From: Alteromonas ponticola
GTDB taxonomy: Bacteria > Pseudomonadota > Gammaproteobacteria > Enterobacterales > Alteromonadaceae
Direction of reading: 5' to 3'
DNA: 64,000 nt
Assembly: GCF_012911815.1 (NCBI RefSeq)
Contig: NZ_JAATNW010000005.1
Span: 124,001-188,000, forward strand
This document shows positions 14,795 to 22,926 of the stretch, one piece after another. The notes beneath the pieces were generated by a model. That model ran no database searches, was not told where the DNA came from, and saw only the letters and a list, made by a program, of their open reading frames with translations. The translations under genes and the position numbers were made by a program. The first letter of the stretch is position 1. Each line of letters opens with the position of its first letter.

Positions 14795-15283
14795 ATGGCA
14801 AGAGTTGTTATCTTTGGTAATTCTGGTTCCGGTAAATCTACGCTGGCAACCAGAATGGCAAAGGAAAGTGCGCTTGCACATCTGGACCTTGATACATTGG
14901 CCTGGGAGCCGGTGTCACCACCGGTTCGTCGCCCTGTTGCCCAATCATGTGAATCCATTAAGCACTTTATGAACAATAACAAAAACTGGATAATCGAAGG
15001 GTGTTACTCCGATTTGCTGGCGTTTGCGATGGAGGGCGCCACAAAGGTTATTTACCTTTGTCTACCAATTGAACACTGTGTTGAAAACGCAAAGTCCAGG
15101 CCGTGGGAGCCGCATAAATACGAATCCAAAGAAGCGCAGGACGCCAACCTGGATATGCTAATCCATTGGATAAGACAGTACGAAAACCGCAACGATACGT
15201 TTAGCAAAACACCACACGAGCAACTATTTAGCCGATTTAGTGGCCAAAAAGTCAGATGCATTTCGAATGATCAGATTGTGTGA
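14795..15283 (+). CDS. P-loop kinase-like protein (162 aa), adenylate/shikimate-kinase-like
   Basis: Starts MARVVIFGNSGSGKSTLA with a textbook Walker A (GNSGSGKST, residues 8-16). HLDLDTLAWEP follows, the acid-rich substrate strand of topology-modulation/shikimate-kinase-like proteins, then NWIIEGCYSDLL and VIYLCLPIEHCVENAKSRPW. Short of a classical LID. It probably phosphorylates a small molecule or nucleotide; the substrate is unknown. SD AGAGAAG precedes the ATG. About 300 bp of featureless sequence follows. Confidence 0.8.
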   Translation: MARVVIFGNSGSGKSTLATRMAKESALAHLDLDTLAWEPVSPPVRRPVAQSCESIKHFMNNNKNWIIEGCYSDLLAFAMEGATKVIYLCLPIEHCVENAKSRPWEPHKYESKEAQDANLDMLIHWIRQYENRNDTFSKTPHEQLFSRFSGQKVRCISNDQIV

Positions 15284-15580
15284 AAAGGTTCTAAACAAAG
15301 CATCAACTTAGATAACATTCAGCCCGTAATTCTGTATATCGCTAATTAATCTAAATCAGCCTGACAAAAAAACGTAGACTCACTCATATCGCTTGTTGCA
15401 AACCAGCACATCACCGCAAAAATGTTTGTCATGCTTTTGCAACGCGTAAGAGAATGGCTGAAAGCCAGAACAAGTTGAGCCTAAGCGAGTAAAAACCGTA
15501 ACTACTACTATTGTTAATTATTTGCATGCCACCTCACCATGTGGCGGATGTTGCGCGAACCTAAAAAAATGAGAATCACC

Positions 15581-16741
15581 ATGCTCAACAAAATTGTGTT
15601 TTTTATTACGCTGCTAACGATGTCATTTGTTACCTTTGGTCAGTCCGACCAGTCTGCGCAGGTTGAAATGAAGGGAAGTCAGGGCACGTCACTGACAGGT
15701 GATGTGATAACAACTTTCGATCAGCCCTGGGCGATGGCGTTTTTGCCCGATGGACATAGTCTGGTAACGGAAAAAGCAGGTAAATTGTGGTTACTGGATA
15801 AGGACCAGCAAAAACGTTTCTCCGTGTCTAACGTGCCTGAGGTCACCGCGCGCGGGCAGGGTGGTCTGGGGGATGTGATCATCCATCCTGACTATGCCAC
15901 CAATAACATTATTTATCTGTCCTACATTGAGCGCGATCCGCAAAATGATGAATTCAGTGGCGCGGTAATTGAACGCGCCAAACTGAATATCACCGATAGT
16001 GGCGCAAGCTTGTCGGAAAGAAAACTGATTTGGCATCAGTCGCCCAAAGTAACTGGCAATGGGCATTATTCCCATCGCATGGTGTTTTCCCCTGACGGCT
16101 ACTTGTTCATCACCTCCGGAGAACGACAGAAGTTTACTCCGGCACAAAATATGGCGATGAACTTAGGAAAAATATTGCGCTTGAACGATGACGGCAGTGT
16201 ACCGGAAGACAATCCATTTTATGGTAATGGCAGTGTGACTGCACAAATCTGGACCCTGGGTCATCGTAATTCATTGGGCATTGATTTTGATGAGCAGGGC
16301 AATTTGTGGGCGCACGAAATGGGGCCAAAGCATGGAGATGAACTCAATCTTATTGAAAAAGCCCGCAACTACGGTTACCCCATGGTGTCACAGGGCGATC
16401 ATTATTCTGACGTAAAAATACCCAATCACGAGGACTACCCTATTTTTAAAGCCCCCGAGCTTGCCTGGGTACCGGCCATCAGCCCTGCGGGATTTTTCAT
16501 TTATAAGGGCGACTTACACGCTGACTGGAAGGGCAATGGCTTTATTGGTGGCTTGTCCTCCAAAGCGCTAGTGCGCGTAACATTCAATCAGGACGATGAA
16601 GGCAACTGGAAGGTTGAGGAAGCTGAACGATACGAGTGGGGCGAACGGGTGCGCGAGGTAGTGCAGGATGATATGGGTAACATTTATGCGCTGGAAGACC
16701 GCGAGGGCGGACGCCTGATAAGGCTTCAGCACACTAATTAG
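15581..16741 (+). CDS. PQQ-dependent soluble aldose sugar dehydrogenase (YliI-like), exported
   Basis: 386 residues from ATG 15581 (GAGAA site upstream; in-frame ATGs at 15569 and 15539 are alternatives). The N-terminus MLNKIVFFITLLTMSFVTFGQS is a Sec signal. The body is the six-bladed propeller of the glucose/sorbosone dehydrogenase family: FDQPWAMAFLPDG near the start, then GLGDVIIHPDY, NGHYSHRMVFSPDGYL with the catalytic-type histidine, WTLGHRNSLGIDFD and HEMGPKHGDELNLI. It oxidises aldose sugars in the periplasm using PQQ and calcium. No PQQ biosynthesis genes lie in the window. A long hairpin follows directly. Confidence 0.9.
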   Translation: MLNKIVFFITLLTMSFVTFGQSDQSAQVEMKGSQGTSLTGDVITTFDQPWAMAFLPDGHSLVTEKAGKLWLLDKDQQKRFSVSNVPEVTARGQGGLGDVIIHPDYATNNIIYLSYIERDPQNDEFSGAVIERAKLNITDSGASLSERKLIWHQSPKVTGNGHYSHRMVFSPDGYLFITSGERQKFTPAQNMAMNLGKILRLNDDGSVPEDNPFYGNGSVTAQIWTLGHRNSLGIDFDEQGNLWAHEMGPKHGDELNLIEKARNYGYPMVSQGDHYSDVKIPNHEDYPIFKAPELAWVPAISPAGFFIYKGDLHADWKGNGFIGGLSSKALVRVTFNQDDEGNWKVEEAERYEWGERVREVVQDDMGNIYALEDREGGRLIRLQHTN

Positions 16742-16747
16742 CGCACG

Positions 16748-16781
16748 ATGAAATTAAAGCGCTGAAAGGCTTTAATTTCAT
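16748..16781 (+). terminator. Long perfect hairpin after the sugar dehydrogenase
   Basis: ATGAAATTAAAGC (16748-16760) and GCTTTAATTTCAT (16769-16781) form a perfect 13-bp stem around GCTGAAAG. It starts six bases after the stop codon. It lacks a run of Ts, so it may act as an mRNA 3' end stabiliser or weak terminator. Confidence 0.55.
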
Positions 16782-16911
16782 TTCACTATGTTACGTCGAA
16801 GGACACGATGTTATGCGTGAGTTCCTTGCGGATTTCGACTTTACAATCATTGAGCAAGACGAGTTCGACGAGACGATTATGGAGCTGCCATACGCGTAAC
16901 AGTCGGCTCGC

Positions 16912-17160
16912 TTACAAGTCATCCAGACTGACTGAAATACTCTCTTCACCTTTCCGTTCCTCAAATAGTTGGAAAAGATCGAGATCTTCTAATCGGTCCA
17001 TCATTTTTTCATACGCATCCGCAGGAACACAGTAGAACGCCGGCTTATTTCTATTCAGTATGGCCACCGGATCGCCATATCCACTGCTTGCAACTTTCAT
17101 CGGGTTAGCTTTTAATTCAGTAATGCTGGCTGCTACTTCGGCTAATACTCTGGCAGTCAT
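16912..17160 (-). CDS. Phd/YefM-family antitoxin, apparently orphan
   Basis: 82 residues with the Phd/YefM N-terminal DNA-binding pattern: MTARVLAEVAASITELKANP, then GDPVAILNRNKPAFYCVPADAYEKMMDRLED, and an acidic C-terminal tail (EESISVSLDDL) for toxin binding. Ribosome site GGAGATC precedes ATG 17160. No RelE, Doc or PIN toxin gene follows on the same strand; the ~170 bp downstream hold only short open frames. It may be an addiction remnant or an antitoxin acting in trans. Confidence 0.88.
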   Translation of the reverse strand: MTARVLAEVAASITELKANPMKVASSGYGDPVAILNRNKPAFYCVPADAYEKMMDRLEDLDLFQLFEERKGEESISVSLDDL

Positions 17161-17380
17161 AAAGATCTCCTGATCGGTCTTTTATTACGTTATTTTTAAT
17201 AAGGTAAAAGCGTCTTACACTCATTTCACTCTGCGCGCCGAGAAGCGTAATGTGTTGAGTGTCCTCGTGCTTTTCGCTTTTATACGGGCTAAATGCACAT
17301 TAAGGATAATTTTTTTATGAATGACGCCATAATTCGCAGCTCGTGTGTCCAATGAGTGCGATGACAACGGAAATAGTACT

Positions 17381-17782
17381 ATGAATTACTCAGCCTCCTG
17401 TACTTGCGGCAAGGTCAGTCTGTCAATCGATTTACCCTCGCCGATAGACACTTACCAGACGCGTGAATGTGACTGCGATTTCTGCGTCGCGCGTGGCCTT
17501 GCTTACTTTTCAGACCCGGACGGTACGCTATCATTTGCACCCGAAGAAGCATTGAACCCACTCGAACAGGGTTCCGGGCAAGCAACATTTTGGGAGTGTG
17601 ATCATTGCCATCAGGTTGTTGCTGTTACCAATGAACAAGATGGCGAAGTGAGAGGCGCTGCGTCCAGGCAACTGTTCGCACAGCAGTACAGGTTACAGGC
17701 CTCAATAACTGTTAGCCCTAAACAGTTGTCGCCCGCTGAAAAAGTCGAACGCTGGCGAACTGTCTGGTGCAAGGTGGTTTAA
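17381..17782 (+). CDS. GFA / CENP-V family zinc protein (133 aa)
   Basis: Begins MNYSASCTCGKVSLSIDLP with the C-x-C-G-K-V motif. A C-D-C-x-x-C cluster (ECDCDFC) and WECDHCHQ follow, the zinc-binding cysteines of the glutathione-dependent formaldehyde-activating (GFA) fold. Members are often annotated as S-(hydroxymethyl)glutathione synthases, but real substrates are mostly unknown. ATG 17381 is favoured because the conserved domain begins there; an in-frame GTG at 17345 adds 12 residues. Confidence 0.85.
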   Translation: MNYSASCTCGKVSLSIDLPSPIDTYQTRECDCDFCVARGLAYFSDPDGTLSFAPEEALNPLEQGSGQATFWECDHCHQVVAVTNEQDGEVRGAASRQLFAQQYRLQASITVSPKQLSPAEKVERWRTVWCKVV

Positions 17783-17821
17783 TGTTAAGGCAAATCAATA
17801 AGTAGGCGAGGAAAGCAATTA

Positions 17822-18178
17822 ATGGATAAGAATGATGTGCATCCGGTGATTAACAAGTGGCTGACGTGTTGGGAAACGGGCGATATCGATGCGTTGCCAA
17901 TCGTCGATAGCTTTTGCCATACCAGTCCGTTTGGCACCATTAAGGGTAAACAACGCTATCTGGAGATTGTAGCAAAGAATAAATCTGATTTTCTGGGCAA
18001 CACGTTAACCGTTATCAATCAGATAACAGAAGCAAATCAGGTCTGCGTGCAGTTTGAGCAGAAAAATGCGAATACCGGCCTGGAAATGGTGGTGTGCGAA
18101 TGGTACACCCTGCAGGGCGATCAGATAAAAGCGATACGTTCTTTTTACAATGTTGGTGATGCACAAATAAAAGGCTGA
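17822..18178 (+). CDS. SnoaL-like (NTF2-fold) protein
   Basis: 118 residues of the NTF2-like cone fold: an N-terminal helix with WLTCWETGDIDALPIV, HTSPFGTIKGKQRYLEIV, a middle strand VCVQFEQKN, and C-terminal VVCEWYTLQGDQIKAIRSFYN. SnoaL-like members are cyclases, isomerases or ligand binders. No specific substrate can be assigned. It lies 39 bp after the GFA gene in the same direction, so co-transcription is likely. Confidence 0.8.
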   Translation: MDKNDVHPVINKWLTCWETGDIDALPIVDSFCHTSPFGTIKGKQRYLEIVAKNKSDFLGNTLTVINQITEANQVCVQFEQKNANTGLEMVVCEWYTLQGDQIKAIRSFYNVGDAQIKG

Positions 18179-18250
18179 ACGTAAAAAGCTGCAACCAGTA
18201 AGCATTCTCCTCAACTAACAAAGCAATTTTACCCCAATGGAGTTAATCCG

Positions 18251-18610
18251 ATGCAATATATTGATGGCTTTGCTTTTCCAATCGCCAGCCATTGTTTGGA
18301 TAATTACCGACAGCTGGCAGCAGAGGTTGCGCTGATATGGAAAGAGCATGGCGCACTGCACTACTGTGAGTTTACGGGCGACGATATGCTTTTAGCAGGT
18401 ACCCGCTCATTTACTGACGCGCTTGAGGTTAACGAAGATGAGACGGTGATTTTCGGCTGGGTGGCGTTCGCCTCTCGAGAAGATCGGGATAGGGCGAATG
18501 CCAAAGTGGCAACCGATAGCAGAATGGCGTCACTGATGGCGTCCATTGAGACCGGTTTTGATGCGAGCAGAATGGTCTATGGCGGGTTTCACGCTTTTAC
18601 TGACCGCTAA
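18251..18610 (+). CDS. DUF1428 (YbaA-like) protein
   Basis: 119 residues starting MQYIDGFAFPIA, with the family pattern YRQLAAEVALIWKEHGALHY and a conserved C-terminal RMVYGGFHAFTDR. This is the DUF1428/YbaA family, a dimeric alpha-beta ferredoxin-like fold of unknown function often grouped with SnoaL-like and stress genes. ATGGAGTT lies just upstream. Third gene of a run of small cytosolic proteins from 17381. Confidence 0.87.
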   Translation: MQYIDGFAFPIASHCLDNYRQLAAEVALIWKEHGALHYCEFTGDDMLLAGTRSFTDALEVNEDETVIFGWVAFASREDRDRANAKVATDSRMASLMASIETGFDASRMVYGGFHAFTDR

Positions 18611-18660
18611 CGCGGCGTACCCCGTTACCCCTCGGTTAACGGGTGCAGCTGTCCATATGA

Positions 18661-18689
18661 TTGCCTGACAATTTTACCTGTGCTACCTT
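18661..18689 (+). promoter_or_regulatory. Predicted promoter of the guanidine exporter gene
   Basis: -35 TTGCCT (18661-18666), 17-bp spacer, extended -10 TGC-TACCTT (hexamer 18684-18689). Transcription would begin near 18696, just before the riboswitch stem P1 at 18699, which supports the prediction. Confidence 0.5.
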
Positions 18690-18698
18690 GCCGCGGTA

Positions 18699-18754
18699 TT
18701 CAGGGACGACCCTGAAAATATCGTTTAACTAATGGGGACGACCCCAGAGAAGGG
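18699..18754 (+). promoter_or_regulatory. Guanidine-II (mini-ykkC) riboswitch
   Basis: Two hairpins with identical ACGA tetraloops: TTCAGGG-ACGA-CCCTGAA (18699-18716) and TGGGG-ACGA-CCCCA (18733-18746), joined by a 16-base linker. The second is followed at once by the Shine-Dalgarno AAGGG (18750-18754), six bases before the ATG at 18761. This matches the guanidine-II class, where two ACGR-loop hairpins dock on guanidinium and free the ribosome site. CCCT of P1 can pair with AGGG of the SD, giving an OFF fold (inference). Confidence 0.92.
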
Positions 18755-18760
18755 TTCGTA

Positions 18761-19081
18761 ATGAATTGGTTATTACTTGTCTTTGCTGGCTTGCTTGAAG
18801 TGGTGTGGGCGATAGGGCTCAAATACACCGATGGCTTTAGCAAACCCGTGCCCTCTGTGATCACCGTTGCCGCGATGGTCGCCAGTTTTTATTTCTTAAG
18901 TATTGCCATGCGCACTATCCCTTTGAGTATTGCATACACCGTATGGGTGGGTATTGGGATGGTAGGTGCCGTAATCGTGGGTGTATTTGTGTTTAAAGAA
19001 ACCTTATCAATGGTTAAAGCAATCAGTCTGCTGCTGATTATCGCAGGTATTGTAGGGTTAAAACTTTCCTCGGTCAGCTAA
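18761..19081 (+). CDS. sugE: SMR-family guanidinium exporter Gdx (SugE)
   Basis: 106 residues, four transmembrane helices, with the invariant membrane glutamate at residue 13 (LLEVVWAIGLKYTDGF) and the SugE/Gdx-type WVGIGMVGAVIVG in helix 3. SMR proteins work as antiparallel dimers exchanging cation for protons; Gdx members export guanidinium rather than bulky quaternary amines. The guanidine-II riboswitch directly upstream makes the guanidinium-export role very likely. ATG 18761 sits six bases after AAGGG. Confidence 0.95.
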   Translation: MNWLLLVFAGLLEVVWAIGLKYTDGFSKPVPSVITVAAMVASFYFLSIAMRTIPLSIAYTVWVGIGMVGAVIVGVFVFKETLSMVKAISLLLIIAGIVGLKLSSVS

Positions 19082-19355
19082 TGTGAAGGGGGGCGCGCAT
19101 TACAGGTTGTGTACCACGTCCTCGCAGGTCTTCGCCAACTGTGTAGTTTTCATCGCGTTATAAAATTCAATCGTTGACGCATGCAGAGCGGTTGTTTACT
19201 CTGATAAATCTTTGCTCATGGACGAAGCTTGCGCAACTGCATATGCGTAAAGAGTGAAGTGTTTGCGATAATACATCCAGCTGACATTAACTTACATTTT
19301 CGCTCATTTTGTCCTGAATCCATGCTCCAAATCCTTTGTATTGATAGGACAATTT

Positions 19356-21524
19356 ATGAATAAAACCTGGCTGCCATTTGCTGTTATCACCTTGCTAACG
19401 GCGTGCAATCAACATCCCAGTGAACCGTCTACACCGCCTGAGCCTGCGCAAAGGTTGCAAAGCGCTACCAAGATGACCCCACCCGTTGCGCGTAAAGAGG
19501 CGAAAGAACTTATTGCGCATGGTGACACGCGCATTGACCATTACTATTGGATGCGCGACGACAGCCGCACAGATGCTGAGATAATTGCGCATCTGGAGAA
19601 AGAGAATGAGTATACCGACGCCGTACTTGCACCGCTAAAAAACGATATCGAATCCCTGTTTGATGAGTTGGTTTCGCGCGTACCTAAAAGCGATGCAACG
19701 GTACCCTATTTACAAAATGGCTACTGGTATCACAAAGAATACGAAGACAATAAAGAATACCCTTTGCATTATCGCAGAGCGACAGATGCGGATGAGCCCG
19801 AGCTTCTGATTGATGAGAATAAACTGGCGACGGGACATGAATACTTCCGGCTGGGAGAGTTTGCCGTTGCCCCCAATAATGCTTTGCTCGCTTATTCTAC
19901 GGATACAGTAAGCCGTCGAATTTATACCATTGTGTTTGAAGACTTGAAAAGTGGAGAAAGGCTCAACGACACTTTAGCTGATACTTCAGGGCAAGTGGTA
20001 TGGGCGAATGATAGTGAGCATGTCTACTACATTAAAAAAGACCTGCAAACCTTACTGGGTTATCAGGTTTATCGCCATAAAATCGGTACGCCGCAGGCAT
20101 CCGATGAACTGATCTACGAAGAAACTGATCACACTTTTTATACCAGCCTGGATAAAAGCAAAGATGGTGACGTGATTTATATTTACCATGACAGCACCGA
20201 TAAGCGCGGTGTCAGTATTATTAATGCCAACGATACGAAGGCCAAAGCGCGACGCTTCACCCCAATGAAAGAGGGGCTGGAGTACGAAATAGCTAAACTC
20301 GACGATACCTACTACATCCTTACCAATTTAAACGCCACAAACTTTCGCATTATGAAAGTCAATGCCAGCCAAACAACCAATACCTCGGCCTGGCAAGAGG
20401 TAGTCGCGCATGACCCCGATGTATTTATCAGTGATATGGAAGTGATGCGCGGACATTTGGCGTACAACGAAAAAGAAGCCGGGTTAACACGGTTAAAAGT
20501 GCTTAACCTGGATAATAAGCAAACCCAGTTACTCACAATGCCTGATCCAATATTTGGGGCGTGGTTTAAAGAAAACACCCAGGTCGATACAGATAAACTG
20601 CGCGTTTATTATAGCTCGTTAACCACCCCGCCCTCGGTCTACGATGTAGATTTAAATAGCCTGGAATTGACACAGTTAAAGCAGGAAAAGGTTAACGAAG
20701 AGTTCGATGCAAGTGCCTATGAATCCAAACGTATTATGGTGCCTGCGCGTGATGGTAAAGAAATTCCAGTTTCGCTGGTTTATCGCAAAGCTGACTTTAA
20801 ACAGGACGGCACCAACCCGCTTTATCAATATGCCTATGGCTCCTACGGTTCTACCATTGAGCCGCGATTCGTGCGTAACTGGATTTCGTTGCTTGACCGT
20901 GGTTTTGTAGTTGCACTGAGCCATATTCGTGGCGGACAAATGCTGGGGCGTGAATGGTACGAAGACGGCAAAATGTTCAATAAAATTAATACGTTCACCG
21001 ATTTTATTGACGTCACCCGTTATTTAACGACAGAAAACTATGCTGATAAAGAGCGCGTGTTCGCCCAGGGTGGCAGCGCGGGTGGCTTACTGATGGGCGC
21101 AGTAGCTAACATGGCACCTGAAGAATATACCGGTATCGTGGCAAACGTACCATTCGTTGACGTGGTGACCACCATGAGTGATGAGACCATACCGCTGACC
21201 ACCGGAGAATACAGTGAGTGGGGTAACCCGGCAAATGCTGACTCCTATCATTATATGTTGTCGTACTCGCCGTACGATCAGGTGAAAGCGCAGGATTATC
21301 CCCACATGCTGGTAACCACCGGCCTACATGATTCTCAGGTGCAATATTTTGAACCGATGAAGTGGGTGGCCAAGCTGCGTGAAATGAAAACCGATGAAAA
21401 CCTGCTGTTGTTTGAAGTTGAGATGGATGCGGGACACGGTGGTGCTTCGGGCCGGTTCGAACGGTTGCGACTTTATGCGATGAGTTATGCGTTTATCTTT
21501 GAATTGGCGGATGTCGATATTTAG
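19356..21524 (+). CDS. ptrB: Oligopeptidase B-like S9 serine peptidase, predicted lipoprotein
   Basis: 722 residues from ATG 19356 (site AGGA upstream). Residues ~60-430 are the seven-bladed propeller of prolyl-oligopeptidase proteins and ~470-720 the alpha/beta hydrolase. The catalytic triad is visible: S574 (GGSAGG), D659 (HDSQVQ) and H694 (GHGGASGR). SHIRGGQMLGREWY is typical of oligopeptidase B, which cleaves short peptides after Arg/Lys. Unlike the usual cytosolic enzyme, the N-terminus carries a signal with lipobox LLTAC, so it is probably an anchored periplasmic form. A dRS3-like palindrome follows. Confidence 0.9.
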   Translation: MNKTWLPFAVITLLTACNQHPSEPSTPPEPAQRLQSATKMTPPVARKEAKELIAHGDTRIDHYYWMRDDSRTDAEIIAHLEKENEYTDAVLAPLKNDIESLFDELVSRVPKSDATVPYLQNGYWYHKEYEDNKEYPLHYRRATDADEPELLIDENKLATGHEYFRLGEFAVAPNNALLAYSTDTVSRRIYTIVFEDLKSGERLNDTLADTSGQVVWANDSEHVYYIKKDLQTLLGYQVYRHKIGTPQASDELIYEETDHTFYTSLDKSKDGDVIYIYHDSTDKRGVSIINANDTKAKARRFTPMKEGLEYEIAKLDDTYYILTNLNATNFRIMKVNASQTTNTSAWQEVVAHDPDVFISDMEVMRGHLAYNEKEAGLTRLKVLNLDNKQTQLLTMPDPIFGAWFKENTQVDTDKLRVYYSSLTTPPSVYDVDLNSLELTQLKQEKVNEEFDASAYESKRIMVPARDGKEIPVSLVYRKADFKQDGTNPLYQYAYGSYGSTIEPRFVRNWISLLDRGFVVALSHIRGGQMLGREWYEDGKMFNKINTFTDFIDVTRYLTTENYADKERVFAQGGSAGGLLMGAVANMAPEEYTGIVANVPFVDVVTTMSDETIPLTTGEYSEWGNPANADSYHYMLSYSPYDQVKAQDYPHMLVTTGLHDSQVQYFEPMKWVAKLREMKTDENLLLFEVEMDAGHGGASGRFERLRLYAMSYAFIFELADVDI

Positions 21525-21542
21525 CCAGTTGCTGGTTGGGAG

Positions 21543-21562
21543 ATTCCCGCCTGCGCGGGAAT
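21543..21562. repeat. dRS3-like dispersed palindrome
   Basis: ATTCCCGC-CTGC-GCGGGAAT, a perfect 8-bp inverted repeat followed by GACGG. It matches the widespread ATTCCC-N8-GGGAAT type (dRS3-like) repeat that often sits at 3' ends of genes; here it lies between the convergent ptrB-like gene and mutH. Only one copy was noticed in this window. Confidence 0.6.
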
Positions 21563-21576
21563 GACGGATAGGCGCA

Positions 21577-22254
21577 TTAATTGGCAAACGCGTCCCGCAG
21601 TATTTGGCCGGTAAAGGTTTTGCGTAGATAAAAACCCCGCGGACGGGTTTTTATTTTCTCTCCTTCGGGGCCAAATGCATCCGTCAATACACTGCCATCT
21701 GCGGCCTTGGGGCGTAGTTGCATCACTTTACCGTGGCGTGCGGTGATGCGTTCAACTTCGCCTAATACAATCATCTCAGTTATTTCTTCCCAATCCTGTC
21801 TAAGGGCGGCATCCTGCTGCGCGGTGGGGGTCCACAAAACAGGCATGGCGATCCTTCTTTGCGCTACAGGAATGGCACGCTCACCCTCCACAGGCATCCA
21901 CAACACGTTGGCTAATTTGTTGCGTACATTGCAGTTTTCCCAATTGGTGCCTGGAGGGATGAGCAAAGGCGCGTAACAGGCATACGTGGTTTCCAGCGGT
22001 TCGCCTGTGGCGTTGATGGGAATGGTTTTTAACTCAATACCCAGTTCCGGAAAATCCTGAGTAGGTTTAGATCCAGCACTTGCACCGAGCCAGGTTTCGA
22101 TTAGTAGTCCCGTCCATCCCTTGTGTCGCTTGAAGTCAGGCGGGATCTGAATGCCCGCCAATGTCGCTAGTTCACCCAGGCTGAGCCCGGCAATTTGTTG
22201 ACAGCGGGCTAGTAAATCGCTGGTATCAGCCGGTGGTGTGGTTGGAGGAAGCAC
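21577..22254 (-). CDS. mutH: DNA mismatch repair endonuclease MutH
   Basis: 225 residues. The catalytic triad of the MutH/Sau3AI fold is present as D67, E74 and K76 in [10 protein letters not shown], with [13 protein letters not shown] upstream. [14 protein letters not shown] near the C-terminus fits the family's helix contacting hemimethylated GATC. MutH nicks the unmethylated strand after activation by MutS-MutL. Its presence predicts Dam methylation in this organism. It is divergent from rppH, as in enteric bacteria. Confidence 0.96.
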   Translation of the reverse strand: MLPPTTPPADTSDLLARCQQIAGLSLGELATLAGIQIPPDFKRHKGWTGLLIETWLGASAGSKPTQDFPELGIELKTIPINATGEPLETTYACYAPLLIPPGTNWENCNVRNKLANVLWMPVEGERAIPVAQRRIAMPVLWTPTAQQDAALRQDWEEITEMIVLGEVERITARHGKVMQLRPKAADGSVLTDAFGPEGEKIKTRPRGFYLRKTFTGQILRDAFAN

Positions 22255-22359
22255 GGATATTTTGCCCTTTTTGCGTTAGAAAAATATTAATACTTTGAAA
22301 GGGCTATAGTTTATGGAAGAATGCAGAAATAGAAAAGTTTATCGTGCCCGGGAGTCTAA

Positions 22360-22890
22360 GTGATAGATGCCGATGGATTCCGTGCGAATGTGGGTATAGT
22401 GATTTGCAACAGAATAGGACAAGTATTTTGGGCAAGGCGTTATGGTCAACATTCATGGCAGTTTCCACAAGGCGGAATTGATGAAGGGGAAACTGCAGAA
22501 CAAGCTATGTATCGGGAGTTGCACGAAGAGGTAGGGCTAAATCCTGAAGATGTCTCTGTGCTAGGGGTTACCCGCAACTGGTTGCGCTACAAGTTGCCGA
22601 AACGGTTAGTCAGACAAGGTAGCAATCCGGTGTGTATTGGGCAAAAACAGAAGTGGTTTTTACTGCAACTGGAGTGCCCTGAAAAAGATGTAGATGTGCT
22701 CAAAACTGGTCATCCTGAGTTTGATGACTGGCGTTGGGTGAGCTACTGGTATCCCATCCGAAATGTGGTGTCTTTTAAACGCGATGTATATCGACGGGTG
22801 ATGAAGGAGTTCTGCCCGGTGGTGATGGCACCGGGGCGAACGCAGCCTGCTCATCCCAAACGTTCCCGTAAAAAACGTAGAAGCGGTTAG
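22360..22890 (+). CDS. rppH: RNA pyrophosphohydrolase RppH
   Basis: 176 residues from a GTG start. The Nudix box covers residues 38-60 ([20 protein letters not shown] then VGL). The start [12 protein letters not shown] and [30 protein letters not shown] are diagnostic of RppH, which removes pyrophosphate from 5' triphosphate mRNA ends and starts decay. The basic tail ([12 protein letters not shown]) may help RNA binding. It heads the rppH-ptsP-TSUP-lgt-thyA run. Confidence 0.96.
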   Translation: MIDADGFRANVGIVICNRIGQVFWARRYGQHSWQFPQGGIDEGETAEQAMYRELHEEVGLNPEDVSVLGVTRNWLRYKLPKRLVRQGSNPVCIGQKQKWFLLQLECPEKDVDVLKTGHPEFDDWRWVSYWYPIRNVVSFKRDVYRRVMKEFCPVVMAPGRTQPAHPKRSRKKRRSG

Positions 22891-22926
22891 GTTATGTAGT
22901 CGGTCAGGCAACACAAGGTGGCGACA

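Noticed and set aside
16808..17035. 75-residue plus-strand frame (SSRLTEILSSPF region)
   Set aside because: Antisense to the Phd antitoxin over most of its length, S/R-rich as expected of a shadow frame.
21324..21587. Minus-strand frame beginning with [15 protein letters not shown]
   Set aside because: The RHSRAGGN start is the well-known false translation of the dRS3-like palindrome at 21543-21562; the rest overlaps the oligopeptidase gene in reverse.
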